This document shows, in pieces, positions 44,590 through 53,955 of a stretch of 64,000 nt of DNA. Numbering within the stretch: the first letter of the stretch is position 1; every line of letters begins with the position of its first letter. This stretch comes from Paenibacillus sp. JJ-223. GTDB taxonomy: Bacteria; Bacillota; Bacilli; Paenibacillales; Paenibacillaceae. A program made the position numbers and the translations under genes. The stretch lies in the NCBI RefSeq assembly GCF_927798175.1, contig NZ_CAKMMP010000009.1, positions 186,001 through 250,000 of the forward strand, in the 5' to 3' direction. The notes beneath the pieces are model-generated. The model worked only from the letters and a program-made list of their open reading frames with translations, had not been told where the DNA came from and ran no database searches.

Positions 44590-45896
44590 TTCTCTCCCGT
44601 ATTGGTTCCGCTCAGAAAGCGGTCGGAATGGAATACGCGAATGCCCTTTTCCAGGAAATACGACTCGGTACGTCTTCCTCCGGCAAGACCGGGAGCGGGC
44701 AGCCAGCGGTAGAAGCTGAGCGGATGGCCCTGACTGAAAGCTTGGGGAAAATACGTATCAAACAACTGGTTGGCCTGCCGGGCCAGCCTTTTTTTGTGCT
44801 GAACGATGGCGCTCGCTTTCCCCGACAGAATCAGCTCGGTAATAATTTCGGCGTCCAGTGAGGACGTTTTGACGTTGACGTTGAAAATCGCTTTCATGAT
44901 ACGGTCCTTGTACATCTCGTGAAACACAAGATAGGCGACGCGCAGCCCCGAACAGATGGATTTGGTCGTACTGCATACATAGATCGTCCGTTCCGGAAGA
45001 AGCTGATACATCGGCTGACCGTAGTGTTCAATCACACCTGCAGACAGAAAAGCATGGATGTCATCTTCGATCAGGATCAATTGATGTTTGCGGATGACGC
45101 GGGCCAGTTCCTTTTTGCGTTCCTCCGGCATCATGATGGTCGTTGGGTTTGCACAAGAGGGCATCAGAAAAACGCCATGCACGTCGGCCTGACGGCAGTG
45201 CTCGTCCAGTGCTTCCGGTCGCATGCCGTGCAGGTCGCCCGGAATGGGGACAAGCCTGATGCGAAGCATGTTGGAAAATTCGATGAAATTCGAAAAGGTA
45301 TACTGGTCCACGGCAATGCGATTCCCGGGTTCAAATAGAGCCAGCAGCGTGATGGCGAGCGCGTTTTGTGCGCCTGAAACGATGGCAACCTGCTCCGGAT
45401 CGGCATGGATGCCCAGCGTGCTCATCCAATTCAGTGCAGCAAGCTTTTGATGGGGGATACCCGCAGGATCATTGTAATTCAACAGCTGCTCGAGATAGGT
45501 TTTTTGCATCACGTTTTTGGCAGCTTCGGCAACGAGGTCGTTGGTCTGCTCAAAGGATGCCACCAAACCCAATTCGATATAGGTGTTCATCCCCGGTTCC
45601 TTCGCGATGGCAATCGAGCGTGCTGCGTTGGCCGACACAAACGTGCCGCTGCCCGTTACGCCATAGATCAAACCTTTAAGCTCGCATTGTTTGTAAGCAC
45701 GTGTAATCGTGGTGAAATTAACGTCCAGAAAATCGGCCAACTCACGCTGAGGTGGGAGCTTGGTTCCTGGCGCAAGCAATCCATGCGTGATGTCATGCTC
45801 CAGCATTTTGGCGAGCGACTGGTACAGCGGGCGTGACAATTTGTTTTTGTCCGGCTTCCATGACATGGGATATTCGTCGAACGAATTGAATGGCAT
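44490..45896 (-). CDS. MocR/PdxR-type regulator (GntR HTH + aminotransferase fold)
   Basis: A 468-residue fusion: a GntR winged helix (~20-85; LPPQRELADFLDVNFTTITR) joined to a fold-type I aminotransferase domain (~110-465). The PLP-binding Lys is in CSTTKSICSGLR, with ANPTT and EDDIHAF as cofactor contacts. GAGGTGAG precedes ATG 45896. It is divergent from azlCD with 109 bp between the starts, and a 28-bp inverted repeat lies in that gap, so it probably regulates the exporter using PLP plus an amino acid as signal. Its 3' end overlaps the HAD fragment. Confidence 0.9.
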   Translation of the reverse strand: MPFNSFDEYPMSWKPDKNKLSRPLYQSLAKMLEHDITHGLLAPGTKLPPQRELADFLDVNFTTITRAYKQCELKGLIYGVTGSGTFVSANAARSIAIAKEPGMNTYIELGLVASFEQTNDLVAEAAKNVMQKTYLEQLLNYNDPAGIPHQKLAALNWMSTLGIHADPEQVAIVSGAQNALAITLLALFEPGNRIAVDQYTFSNFIEFSNMLRIRLVPIPGDLHGMRPEALDEHCRQADVHGVFLMPSCANPTTIMMPEERKKELARVIRKHQLILIEDDIHAFLSAGVIEHYGQPMYQLLPERTIYVCSTTKSICSGLRVAYLVFHEMYKDRIMKAIFNVNVKTSSLDAEIITELILSGKASAIVQHKKRLARQANQLFDTYFPQAFSQGHPLSFYRWLPAPGLAGGRRTESYFLEKGIRVFHSDRFLSGTNTGENYLRVALSSTLTLEELERGLELLSASMKLSTSS

Positions 45897-45920
45897 ACAC
45901 TCACCTCACAACATTGTAAT

Positions 45921-45948
45921 CCATACAATTATAACATTGATTGTATGG
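45921..45948. promoter_or_regulatory. Inverted repeat, likely MocR operator
   Basis: CCATACAAT and ATTGTATGG form a nine-bp inverted repeat around a ten-base centre (TATAACATTG), in the gap between the divergent mocR-like and azlC genes. A TATAAC in the centre may be a -10 element, so binding would affect transcription. Confidence 0.6.
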
Positions 45949-46004
45949 AAATGTGTTGCTACACTAACGTAGAACCGTATTATAGCAAGGAGATGCAGCA
46001 AACG

Positions 46005-46724
46005 ATGACAGACAGAATGAAGCTTCAAACGGCTTTTCGGGCCGCCTTTCCGACCACGCTTCCGATTTTGGCCGGATTTTTATTTTTGGGGATTGCGTAC
46101 GGCATTTTGATGAATGCCTCGGGTTTTGGAGCGAGTTATGCCATCCTGATGGCGCTGCTCGTTTTTGCCGGATCGATGGAGTTTGTGGCGGTAAACCTGC
46201 TGCTTGGCGCATTAAACCCGATCGGTGCGCTAATGATGACCTTAATGGTGAATGCGCGGCATTTATTTTACGGCATTTCAATGCTGGATAAGTATAGAGG
46301 AACCGGCTGGAAGAAGCCGTACCTGATCTTCGGATTATGCGATGAATCGTTTTCCATCAATTATACGGCCGACATTCCCGAAGAAGTGGATCGGGGATGG
46401 TACATGTTTTTCGTCACCTTGCTCAACCATAGCTATTGGGTCATTGGCGCTGCCATCGGAGGCTTCTTCGGATCACTCGTCAGCTTCAATCTGGAAGGGC
46501 TGGAATTCGTCATGACAGCGTTGTTCGTCGTCATTTTCATGGAGCAATGGAGCAAGGAACGGTCGCATCACAGCGCCTTGCTTGGCTTGGGCATTTCGAT
46601 CCTGTGCCTCATCATCTTCAAAGGCGGCAGCTTTATCATTCCCTCCATGGCCGGACTGCTGATCGTGCTTACGCTGATCAGACCCAAACTGGATCAGAGA
46701 GCGGGGGAAACGACATGTCCATGA
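46005..46724 (+). CDS. azlC: Branched-chain amino acid exporter, large subunit AzlC
   Basis: A 239-residue membrane protein of the LIV-E family, with about seven helices: [48 protein letters not shown]. It exports branched-chain amino acids together with AzlD. Start choice is difficult: AAGGAG (45987) directly abuts ATG 45993 and is twelve bases from ATG 46005. I list the latter, which gives [20 protein letters not shown]. It overlaps azlD by ten bases. The divergent MocR-type regulator may sense the amino acid. Confidence 0.88.
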   Translation: MTDRMKLQTAFRAAFPTTLPILAGFLFLGIAYGILMNASGFGASYAILMALLVFAGSMEFVAVNLLLGALNPIGALMMTLMVNARHLFYGISMLDKYRGTGWKKPYLIFGLCDESFSINYTADIPEEVDRGWYMFFVTLLNHSYWVIGAAIGGFFGSLVSFNLEGLEFVMTALFVVIFMEQWSKERSHHSALLGLGISILCLIIFKGGSFIIPSMAGLLIVLTLIRPKLDQRAGETTCP

Positions 46725-47047
46725 CGGTAACCGAACAACTCATTACGATCGGCATGGTTGTGCTTGGCACGATGATGACGCGCTTTCTTCCATTTCTGTT
46801 GTTCCCGCCTGGTCGTACTACGCCTAAGTACGTGCAATATTTAGGGAGGGTTCTGCCGGCAGCGGCGATCGGCATGCTGGTGATCTATAGCGTCAAAGAC
46901 ATTCATCTGTTGTCCGGGAACCACGGCGTGCCTGAACTGGTGTCGATCCTGGCTGTTGTGCTGCTTCATTATTGGAAGAAAAACATGTTATTGTCCATTG
47001 CTGGCGGAACGCTGCTTTACATGGCCTTGGTGCAGTTCGTCTTTTAG
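46715..47047 (+). CDS. azlD: Branched-chain amino acid exporter, small subunit AzlD
   Basis: A 110-residue partner of AzlC with three to four helices ([57 protein letters not shown]). The conserved T-R-F-L-P and Y-L-G-R-V-L-P-A-A motifs of AzlD are present. The start ATG 46715 lies inside the end of azlC, as is usual for this gene pair. No clear terminator follows; the 225 bases to the next gene hold only a T run near 47140. Confidence 0.9.
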   Translation: MSMTVTEQLITIGMVVLGTMMTRFLPFLLFPPGRTTPKYVQYLGRVLPAAAIGMLVIYSVKDIHLLSGNHGVPELVSILAVVLLHYWKKNMLLSIAGGTLLYMALVQFVF

Positions 47048-47272
47048 CACCACGTTGGTGTGCGGCTGATGGATCTGGCCTATTTTAAACATCTCTCGGA
47101 CGGAAGGCAAGCCTACCTTTGCTAACCGGTTGGGGGATTTTTTTGTGCCAGCATCAAGTGATTTGAAGGAGTGTTATGAATATGAACCCATATTTTGAAG
47201 ATGACGGAAACTTCATGCATAATATGGATAGGAAAAGGATTCTTAATCGGGAACTGAGAAAGGGTGGATCAG

Positions 47273-48151
47273 ATGGGAGCACCTACATTTCTGGAAACAG
47301 GTCACATGAAGGAAGGCTTTCCGATTCGGGTCATTCATACCGGTCCGCAGTTTAATTTTGCCGCACATTGGCATGAAGAAGTAGAGATGGTCGTTGTCAG
47401 GGGAACGCGGGCGCGAATTGGCCTCAACAGCCGGGTCGTAGAGTTGGGGCAGGGCGACATCATGGTGATCAAACCGGGGGACGTGCACTGTTTTCTGCCC
47501 GGTACCGAGCATCTGACGATCATTCTTTTCCGCTTGGAGCTGTTCACAGAGAGCTTGGTCGTCGACAAAGCCACCCAGCCGCTGCGGGAGTTATTCGGCA
47601 AATCGACGCATTTACCCGCGATGACGCTCAAAGAAATCGACATCAACCGCTATCTTGACGTCATTTCCAATGAAAACAGAAACGAGCAGATCGGTTATCA
47701 GTGGGTGATGATTGCCAGGTTTTACGATCTTGTCGTTCATCTGCTGCGCACGCAAAAGCCTGCCGCGGAGGAATGCAGTGGCGAATGGCCGTGTACCTTA
47801 TCCAAAAAGTTCGAATTCGTCGAGTCGGTCTGCGAATACCTTGAAGCGCACTACGAAGAACCGATCAAGCTGGATCAGGTCGCGGAGCATATCAAATTCA
47901 GCAAATTTTACGTGTGCAAGCTGTTCAAGGAGATCAAAGGAATTACGCTCATGGAGTATTTGAATCACTTCAGGATCGTGAAGTCAGAGTGGGCGCTGCT
48001 GTTCAGCCAAGCGACCATTTTGGATATCGCGATCCATCATGGATTCAATAACCTGACTTCCTACAATCGGCTGTTCAAAAAATATAATGACTGCACGCCT
48101 TCCGAATTTCGGAAGCGGCATCGCACAAAGATCACAACATATGAAGGTTGA
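47273..48151 (+). CDS. AraC-family regulator with cupin sensor
   Basis: A 292-residue protein: a cupin-like N-terminal domain (FNFAAHWHEEVEMVVVRGTR; DIMVIKPGDVHCFLPG) and a C-terminal AraC double HTH (LDQVAEHIKFSKFYVCKLFK; ATILDIAIHHGFNNLTSYNR). I set the start at ATG 47273, behind GAGAAAGGGTGG; GTG 47264 overlaps that site. It lies upstream of and in line with a sugar ABC importer, so it is its probable activator. Carbon catabolite control of the importer is added by a cre site at 48206. Confidence 0.87.
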   Translation: MGAPTFLETGHMKEGFPIRVIHTGPQFNFAAHWHEEVEMVVVRGTRARIGLNSRVVELGQGDIMVIKPGDVHCFLPGTEHLTIILFRLELFTESLVVDKATQPLRELFGKSTHLPAMTLKEIDINRYLDVISNENRNEQIGYQWVMIARFYDLVVHLLRTQKPAAEECSGEWPCTLSKKFEFVESVCEYLEAHYEEPIKLDQVAEHIKFSKFYVCKLFKEIKGITLMEYLNHFRIVKSEWALLFSQATILDIAIHHGFNNLTSYNRLFKKYNDCTPSEFRKRHRTKITTYEG

Positions 48152-48205
48152 TGAACAATATTTGTGGAGAAAGCCCTCCTCCGAAATCACTATACTCAAG
48201 TAAAT

Positions 48206-48219
48206 TGAAAGCGTTTACT
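48206..48219 (+). promoter_or_regulatory. cre-like site (CcpA operator)
   Basis: TGAAAGCGTTTACT agrees with the cre consensus at 13 of 14 positions. It lies 21 bases before the start codon of the binding-protein gene and just after a TATACT, so it would act as a roadblock or cover the promoter. Confidence 0.75.
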
Positions 48220-48240
48220 TTTCTCTGGAGGAGGGCCCTC

Positions 48241-49518
48241 ATGAAGAGCTTTAAACGATATGCCGTTTCAATGATCGCATTATTAAGCGCAACGCTAATG
48301 TTGTCCGGCTGTCAAACCGGCATGGGAAACGCGTCCAAACAGCAGGAAATTACCGTCTGGAGCTTTACGGATGAAGCGGGTTATGCCGTCGAGAAATTCG
48401 AGGAAACGTATCCGGACATCAAAGTGAATTTCGTCAACATTCCAGGGAACTTTTATATGACCAAATTGAAGTCGGCTTTGCAGACCACGTCCAAGGCTCC
48501 CGACGTGTTCATGATCGAAAACGGCGGCATTCGGGAACTGATCGATGTTCCGTATCTCGAAAATCTGTCGGCCCCGCCGTATAACGCCGATGATTTGCTG
48601 CAAGAGCAGTATGCTTTTGTGCAGGCCAATGAAAAGGATAGCGAGGGCAGCGTCAAAGCGATTGGATACCAGGGTACGCCGGGTGGCATTTATTATCGGA
48701 GGGATCTGGCCAAAACGTATTTGGGGACGGACGACCCGGTGAAAGTCGGTGCGCAGATCGATACCTGGGACAAAATTTTCGAGATCGGGGAGCGGGTGCA
48801 GCGGGAGAGCGGCAATCAGGTTCATGCCCTGGCCAACTGGAATGCGATTTCCAACTCGTATGACGGCATTCCTTGGGTAGAGGACGGAAAGCTTGTGATC
48901 AACCCCGTCTACATGCAGATTCTGGACCTTGTCCGCGAAGCGCGCCAGCGTCATGTGCTGGCAGAGTTCGAAGAAGGCAGTGCCGGTTATGCCGCATCCA
49001 TGCAAAAGGGGCAGGTCATGTTCTATCCCGGGGCAACTTGGGCGCTCCAGTACACGTTCAAAGCGAATGCGCCGGACACCTCCGGTTTGTGGGGACTGGC
49101 GGCAGGCCCGACCGATTTCAGTGCCGGCGGGACGTATATTGCGATGTACAGCAAAAGCGACAAAAAGGATCTCGCCTGGAAATTCATCGAGTTTTATAAC
49201 TTTAACCATGATTTCTTGAAAGAGCTGGCGACCGAGCAGGATTATTTTACGAGCAATATGGTCGTGAACGACGAGCTTGCGCAAACGGCCACATCAGACT
49301 ATCTCGGCGGACAGAAGCATTTCGAATTTTTTTCCGAGGCGGCCAAACGCGTTCCCGTGTATGAGAGAACCCGTTATGACACCACGATCAACAACGACAT
49401 TTTCAAAAACGTGCTCCAGCTGTATCTCAACAACGACATTAACACCAAAGAGGAAGCCGTGGAGAGGATCAAGCGCGATGTTCGGTTAAGGTTCCCGGAA
49501 CTATATGTACCGCACTAA
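48241..49518 (+). CDS. ABC transporter sugar-binding lipoprotein (CUT1 family)
   Basis: A 425-residue lipoprotein with lipobox LSGC (Cys ~24; MIALLSATLMLSGC) and a family-1 solute-binding fold (EITVWSFTDEAGYAVEKF; SSAPDVFMIENGG-like segment KAPDVFMIENGG; FYPGATWALQY). The family binds oligosaccharides or glycerol phosphate diesters. ATG 48241 follows a long GGAGGAGGG. It is the first gene of a three-gene importer; the two permeases start 270 bp later, after a dispersed repeat. An ATPase gene is lacking, so a shared ATPase is assumed. Confidence 0.88.
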   Translation: MKSFKRYAVSMIALLSATLMLSGCQTGMGNASKQQEITVWSFTDEAGYAVEKFEETYPDIKVNFVNIPGNFYMTKLKSALQTTSKAPDVFMIENGGIRELIDVPYLENLSAPPYNADDLLQEQYAFVQANEKDSEGSVKAIGYQGTPGGIYYRRDLAKTYLGTDDPVKVGAQIDTWDKIFEIGERVQRESGNQVHALANWNAISNSYDGIPWVEDGKLVINPVYMQILDLVREARQRHVLAEFEEGSAGYAASMQKGQVMFYPGATWALQYTFKANAPDTSGLWGLAAGPTDFSAGGTYIAMYSKSDKKDLAWKFIEFYNFNHDFLKELATEQDYFTSNMVVNDELAQTATSDYLGGQKHFEFFSEAAKRVPVYERTRYDTTINNDIFKNVLQLYLNNDINTKEEAVERIKRDVRLRFPELYVPH

Positions 49519-49548
49519 TCAACCACACAAGGCCACTGCGAGTGCAGT

Positions 49549-49700
49549 ACCATCTTCCGATCGCCGTTATCCCCAGATTTTTTGATTCCCCTTCTACAAG
49601 GGGGAAATCCGGTGATAAATGCCTAGCGTATGCTTCCGATGGAGCTTTCTTGCAGAAAGCTTTTAGCTTCGCTTCTCCAGATTGGTTCTGCCTCTCCGTT
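49549..49700 (-). repeat. Dispersed structured repeat, copy B
   Basis: The reverse complement of this stretch matches copy A at 16999-17149 over its full length with scattered substitutions and small indels. The hairpin AGCTTTCT / AGAAAGCT is kept although the loop differs from copy A, and the TTATCACC...GGGGATAA hairpin is also kept. Here the element sits between the binding-protein and permease genes and points against the direction of the operon, while copy A points with its neighbours. This favours a mobile or repetitive element over a fixed cis-regulator. Confidence 0.8.
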
Positions 49701-49789
49701 AACGTGTGTATGTAATTTGCGGTTTATATAGAAGTCAACTAAGCATAGGCCTGAAAGACTCACGAATCCGATGACTGGAGGTTGGAACG

Positions 49790-50680
49790 ATGTTTGCCAA
49801 GTCGCTGCGCAAAGACCATTACGGCTACTATTTCATTGCTCCTTTTTTCATCATTTTCACCATTTTTGGGTTGTATCCGATTCTTTACTCCCTATATATC
49901 AGCTTCACCAATTACGATGGCATCACTACGCCGGACTTCGTCGGAATCGGCAATTACGTGGCTGTTCTGCAGGACCCCCTGTTCTACAAAACGTTGTTCA
50001 ACACGCTGTTCATTTGGGGCGTCTCCGTCATTCCGCAGCTTACGGTGTCGCTTGTGCTCGCCTTTATCCTTAATGACAAGCTGCTCAAAGGAAGAGATTT
50101 CTTCCGGGCCGTCTATTTTTTCCCGAATATCGTTACGGCAGCCTCGCTGGGTCTGTTGGTGAGTCTCATTTTCGACTGGCAGTCGGGAGGGTTAAACCAT
50201 TTCCTTGTGCAGACCGGAATCATTAGTGACCCTATTAACTGGAAGAATGATCCTTGGTTTATGCGGCTTATCGTGTCATCGATTCTGTTCTTTCAATATT
50301 TCGGGTATTCCATGGTCATTTATTTGGCCGGTTTGCAAGGGATCGACCCCTCGCTGCAGGAAGCGGCCCAGATTGACGGCGCGGAGAAAAGGCATATCTT
50401 CATGCATATTATCGTACCGATGCTGCGCCCGATTATCCTGTTTCAGGTCATTACGTCCATCATCGGCGGAATCCAGATTTTTGATCAGCCGTTTACGTTG
50501 ACCAATGGTAACGGCGGGCCTGACCGGGCTGCGATGACCAGCATCATGTACTTGTACAATGTCGCTTTCCAGAGTACGCGCTTTGGATACGGTGCGGCCA
50601 TTGCATTCTGTTTGTTCATCATCATCATTTTGTTGTCCGTCGTTTCGTTCATCATGACGACCCGGAGAAGCCGTTCATAG
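49790..50680 (+). CDS. ABC transporter permease (CUT1, MalF/LacF-like)
   Basis: A 296-residue permease with six predicted helices; the coupling loop reads EAAQIDGAEKRHIFMHIIVP near residue 200. The first helix region (YYFIAPFFIIFTIFGLYPIL) and FTNYDG are typical of sugar permeases of the UgpA/LacF group. GGAGG precedes ATG 49790. A 270-bp gap with a repeat separates it from its binding protein, which is unusual for this operon type and could change the ratio of products. Confidence 0.9.
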   Translation: MFAKSLRKDHYGYYFIAPFFIIFTIFGLYPILYSLYISFTNYDGITTPDFVGIGNYVAVLQDPLFYKTLFNTLFIWGVSVIPQLTVSLVLAFILNDKLLKGRDFFRAVYFFPNIVTAASLGLLVSLIFDWQSGGLNHFLVQTGIISDPINWKNDPWFMRLIVSSILFFQYFGYSMVIYLAGLQGIDPSLQEAAQIDGAEKRHIFMHIIVPMLRPIILFQVITSIIGGIQIFDQPFTLTNGNGGPDRAAMTSIMYLYNVAFQSTRFGYGAAIAFCLFIIIILLSVVSFIMTTRRSRS

Positions 50681-50696
50681 GGAAGGAGGAGATTTC

Positions 50697-51578
50697 ATGC
50701 AAACCGCGAAAACGCTGGAGCATTCCAGTGCTGCCGTCCAATCCTATGCCAGAGCCAGAAGGCTGACGGTAGGCAAGGTGTTGGTGTATCTGTTTCTCGT
50801 CATTCTTGCTTGCATCTGCATTATCCCGTTTTATTTGATGCTCATCTATTCCACGCATAACAATGCGACGATTGCATCGACGTTTACTTTCCTTCCCGGA
50901 CCGTTTCTGCTCGACAATTATGTAAACATGGCGTCCAAAATCAATATTTGGCGCGGGTTCGCCAACAGCTTCTTCATTGCGGGCACATCGACCGTATTAT
51001 CCTTGTATGTGGGAGCGCTTACGGCATACGGTTTTGCCAAGTTCAAATTCAAGGGCCGAACCTGGCTCTTCCTGTTCCTGCTTGCGACGATGATGGTGCC
51101 CGGGCAGCTTGCCCTGATCGGGATGTACCGGTTGTTTAGCACGCTGGGCATGCTGGACAGTTATGCGGCCATCATTTTGCCTGCGGCGGCGAATGCCTTC
51201 AATGTGTTCTTTATCAAACAGTTCATCGAGGCCAGCATTCCGGACGAAATTGTCGAATCTTCGCGCGTGGATGGCGCTGGCGAATTCCGCACATTCAACC
51301 AGATCGTGCTGCCCATCTTGGGACCGGCGGTCTCCGCACTCGGCATTTTTACCTTCATCGGCTCGTGGAACAACTTTTTGACGCCGCTGGTGCTGTTCTT
51401 CTCCCTGGATAAATATCCGCTTCCGGTGCTCGTTGCATTAGTACAGGGATATTATGGCATGGATTATGGGTTGCTCTACTTGGGCGTGGCCATTTCCATC
51501 GTTCCCATTATTATCGTGTTCGCGGTATTCTCCCGGCAGATCATTGGCAGCGTGGCATTGGGGGCCGTCAAAGGATAA
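50697..51578 (+). CDS. ABC transporter permease (CUT1, MalG/LacG-like)
   Basis: A 293-residue permease, partner of the preceding gene from which it is separated by 16 bp with GGAAGGAGG. The N-terminal tail of ~35 residues is followed by six predicted helices, and the coupling loop appears as ESSRVDGAGEFRTFNQIVLP. The end (IGSVALGAVKG) is the normal end for the family. A terminator follows about 40 bp later. Confidence 0.9.
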   Translation: MQTAKTLEHSSAAVQSYARARRLTVGKVLVYLFLVILACICIIPFYLMLIYSTHNNATIASTFTFLPGPFLLDNYVNMASKINIWRGFANSFFIAGTSTVLSLYVGALTAYGFAKFKFKGRTWLFLFLLATMMVPGQLALIGMYRLFSTLGMLDSYAAIILPAAANAFNVFFIKQFIEASIPDEIVESSRVDGAGEFRTFNQIVLPILGPAVSALGIFTFIGSWNNFLTPLVLFFSLDKYPLPVLVALVQGYYGMDYGLLYLGVAISIVPIIIVFAVFSRQIIGSVALGAVKG

Positions 51579-51621
51579 TCACTGAGGATGAGCATCTCAA
51601 ATTCCATAATATCATTCGCTG

Positions 51622-51654
51622 AGCAGCTGTCCGCAATGGATGGCTGCTTTTTTT
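51622..51654 (+). terminator. Rho-independent terminator
   Basis: AGCAGC..TCC pairs with GGA..GCTGCT and is followed by seven or eight T. It ends the second sugar-importer operon and marks the start of the decayed AT-rich region. Confidence 0.9.
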
Positions 51655-52460
51655 AGGATGGGGGTGCTTTGGTACGACGCAAACTGGTTCGAAATCTTAA
51701 TTGTACCGGTACAATTGTGTTTTTCCGAGATACAATCATCCGCAGTTCACACCTATAATGAAGCGAGGGCCCGAATCCATGGCAGATCTGATCCTGGCCA
51801 ACACGACATTGAGGTGATTTAACAAGAAGTTGTCAGAAGTCCTCCATTTCTAAAGTGGCGGGATAAATGACAATGGTGTTCCAACCAGCCTTAATCATGG
51901 TCATGACAAGTTGGGTCAACATTATTGCGCTCGGGGTCTAGGCCCACGGGGAGGTACGTTTACTCGGGATACCCTTCATCCTTGAAGTTAACTTGCAAAA
52001 AGGATCAACCAGAAAGAATTGGTTATTCTCACAATACGAACGGGCAGATAAGTGGAGCCGCCCCCCTTAAGGTAAGATAAAACAAGTCATCTTTTTTGAG
52101 CATCATAGGCTAAAATGTGCTGGCTGTCTAGGATAATGGGTTCGATGATTTTATCATCGTTATATTATACCAGGTATTAAAGAAAGAACTTGGCTCTTCC
52201 GAGTTGTTAGAAGAAGACAGTCATTTGAGATCGATCCAGTAATACATATTTAGAGAAATCAGCGTTTTCTTCTGACAATATGGAGAAATATATTATATAT
52301 AATTGAAACATTTCCCTGTGAATTGTTGTTATTATTAGTATATATTTATAGATTTAACGAATCAGGAGGTGGACAAGGCGTTAATGCAAATTAAAGTACG
52401 ATGTCTTAAAGGTGTCGTTTGAAAGGTTCTATCATTCATTAAAATTTGGAGGAGAAACTA
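51655..52460. other. Gene-free, decayed stretch
   Basis: About 800 bases with no supportable gene. It holds a perfect 18-bp palindrome (51699-51716) and, 60 bases later, an ATG frame (MADLILANTTLR) that stops after 12 codons and could be the stub of a lost gene. The rest (51830-52200) has short open frames in all directions, as in old mobile-element debris, but I could not assign it. Base composition falls toward AT-rich from about 52200, leading into the protease gene. Confidence 0.5.
51699..51716. promoter_or_regulatory. Perfect 18-bp palindrome, orphan operator
   Basis: AATTGTACCGGTACAATT is self-complementary over all 18 bases. The TTGTAC / GTACAA half-sites resemble operators of GntR-family sugar repressors such as AraR. 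No intact gene follows for more than 700 bases. Confidence 0.55.
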
Positions 52461-53834
52461 ATGAACAAAAAACTTTTTTCATTCATTATTGCAGTTATTC
52501 TTACATCCACCTTTTTAACAGGAGTAGTTTCCGCTAATTCTAGCAATATTCAGCAGTCATCGGTTAATGAAGATATTTTAATCCCTCAGAGTGTTTCGGC
52601 ATTTGACAAAGCTCTAATAGATCAACGTAAAGTTTTTGGTTTTACAACAGAAAACTCTGTAGTGAGTCCCTTAATAACTAGTCGTAAAATATCAGAGAAA
52701 TATGGTTTTTATTTATCAGCTAATGAAGAAAAAGCATTGGATGAAAGATTCAATAAACAAGATAAGTTCATTCCAATTCTCAAAGAAACAATACGCTCTC
52801 ATCAAGAGTTAAAGGAGAACTTCCTTGGAATATATATTGATCAAAACCAGGGTGGGATCATAAACGTTGGATTTAAGAAAGATATTCCCTCAAAACAGCT
52901 AAATTTTATATCTAAGAGCCTAGACAACGAGTTACCAATAAGAATTTATACAGCAGAGTATACAGAAGAGGAGCTTGATAAAGCTACCAATCGCATTTCT
53001 GAAAGTGTCACAAAAATTAGAGAGAACGGAATTAATATAGAATATGTTAATTTGGATTTTATTAACCAGAAAATTACTGTAGGCATTCGCGACCATATTA
53101 GTGAGTCTGCCTTGGATATAATTAGTTCCGTTACAGATGTTGATGCAAGCATCATTAATTTAGAAGTAGTTGATCCAACCTATAAGACCTCCGAAGATGC
53201 CCGAACGGATACTCATACGTACATGCTAGGTGGATTAGTTATTGATGGTAAAGCTGGTGGTGGTGGGAATTGTTCAATCGGATTCTCCGCAATTGATCCC
53301 TCATCTAATCCGTACATTGTTACTGCAGAACATTGTTGGCCGAAGGCTTCGGGAACAGGTGTGTATCAAGGGAATAACTATATTGGATACACAAGCAGTA
53401 AAGTTAATTATGGAAACGAAGCTGATGCTGCAGCGATTAGACTAAATTCAAGCAACTCAATGAGTAGTAAAGTTTATTCTGAATCGATTAAATTTTCAAG
53501 TGTTCAAGTCGCTGGTAACGATGTGTTGGGCGAGAGGGTCTGTAAATCTGGAATGTGGGGGAACAGTTGCGGTACACTTCTTAGTAAAAATAGCAGCCGA
53601 TATTGGACTAATCCGGTGTATGGAACAGTTTGGTTTAGTTCGATGCGGGTAGCGAATTATATATCAGATGGTGGAGACAGTGGTGGTACGATTTGGAACA
53701 ACAACAATGGTGAATTAAAAGGTGTGCACAAAGGCGTCTACACAGAGAATGGAACAACCTACCGGGTATATAGCCATGTAACTCATATACAAAATCGACT
53801 TGGTATAACACCTGTTACGTGGTTAAATAATTAA
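52461..53834 (+). CDS. Secreted S1-family serine protease with pro-domain
   Basis: A 457-residue exported protease. Signal peptide: MNKKLFSFIIAVILTSTFLT, cut near VSANS. Residues ~35-245 form a pro-region with segments (LGIYIDQNQGGIINVGFKKD) like the folding pro-domains of alpha-lytic/streptogrisin proteases. The chymotrypsin-like domain starts near residue 255: catalytic His291 (TAEHCW, with Glu replacing the usual Gly/Ala), Asp322 (NEADAAAIRL) and Ser407 (GGDSGGTIW). Start ATG 52461 follows GGAGGAG. The gene is clearly more AT-rich than the window at large, suggesting acquisition from elsewhere. Family and triad are well supported; the substrate is unknown. Confidence 0.88.
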   Translation: MNKKLFSFIIAVILTSTFLTGVVSANSSNIQQSSVNEDILIPQSVSAFDKALIDQRKVFGFTTENSVVSPLITSRKISEKYGFYLSANEEKALDERFNKQDKFIPILKETIRSHQELKENFLGIYIDQNQGGIINVGFKKDIPSKQLNFISKSLDNELPIRIYTAEYTEEELDKATNRISESVTKIRENGINIEYVNLDFINQKITVGIRDHISESALDIISSVTDVDASIINLEVVDPTYKTSEDARTDTHTYMLGGLVIDGKAGGGGNCSIGFSAIDPSSNPYIVTAEHCWPKASGTGVYQGNNYIGYTSSKVNYGNEADAAAIRLNSSNSMSSKVYSESIKFSSVQVAGNDVLGERVCKSGMWGNSCGTLLSKNSSRYWTNPVYGTVWFSSMRVANYISDGGDSGGTIWNNNNGELKGVHKGVYTENGTTYRVYSHVTHIQNRLGITPVTWLNN

Positions 53835-53955
53835 ATTAATCCTATCCTGCCGTCTGTAAAGGAATATTTTGAAATATTCACTTAAATTTGAAACAAAAAC
53901 AACCTTGTTTACGTCTTATGGTTAGTCAATTATCAAATAACAAGGTGGGATTGTT

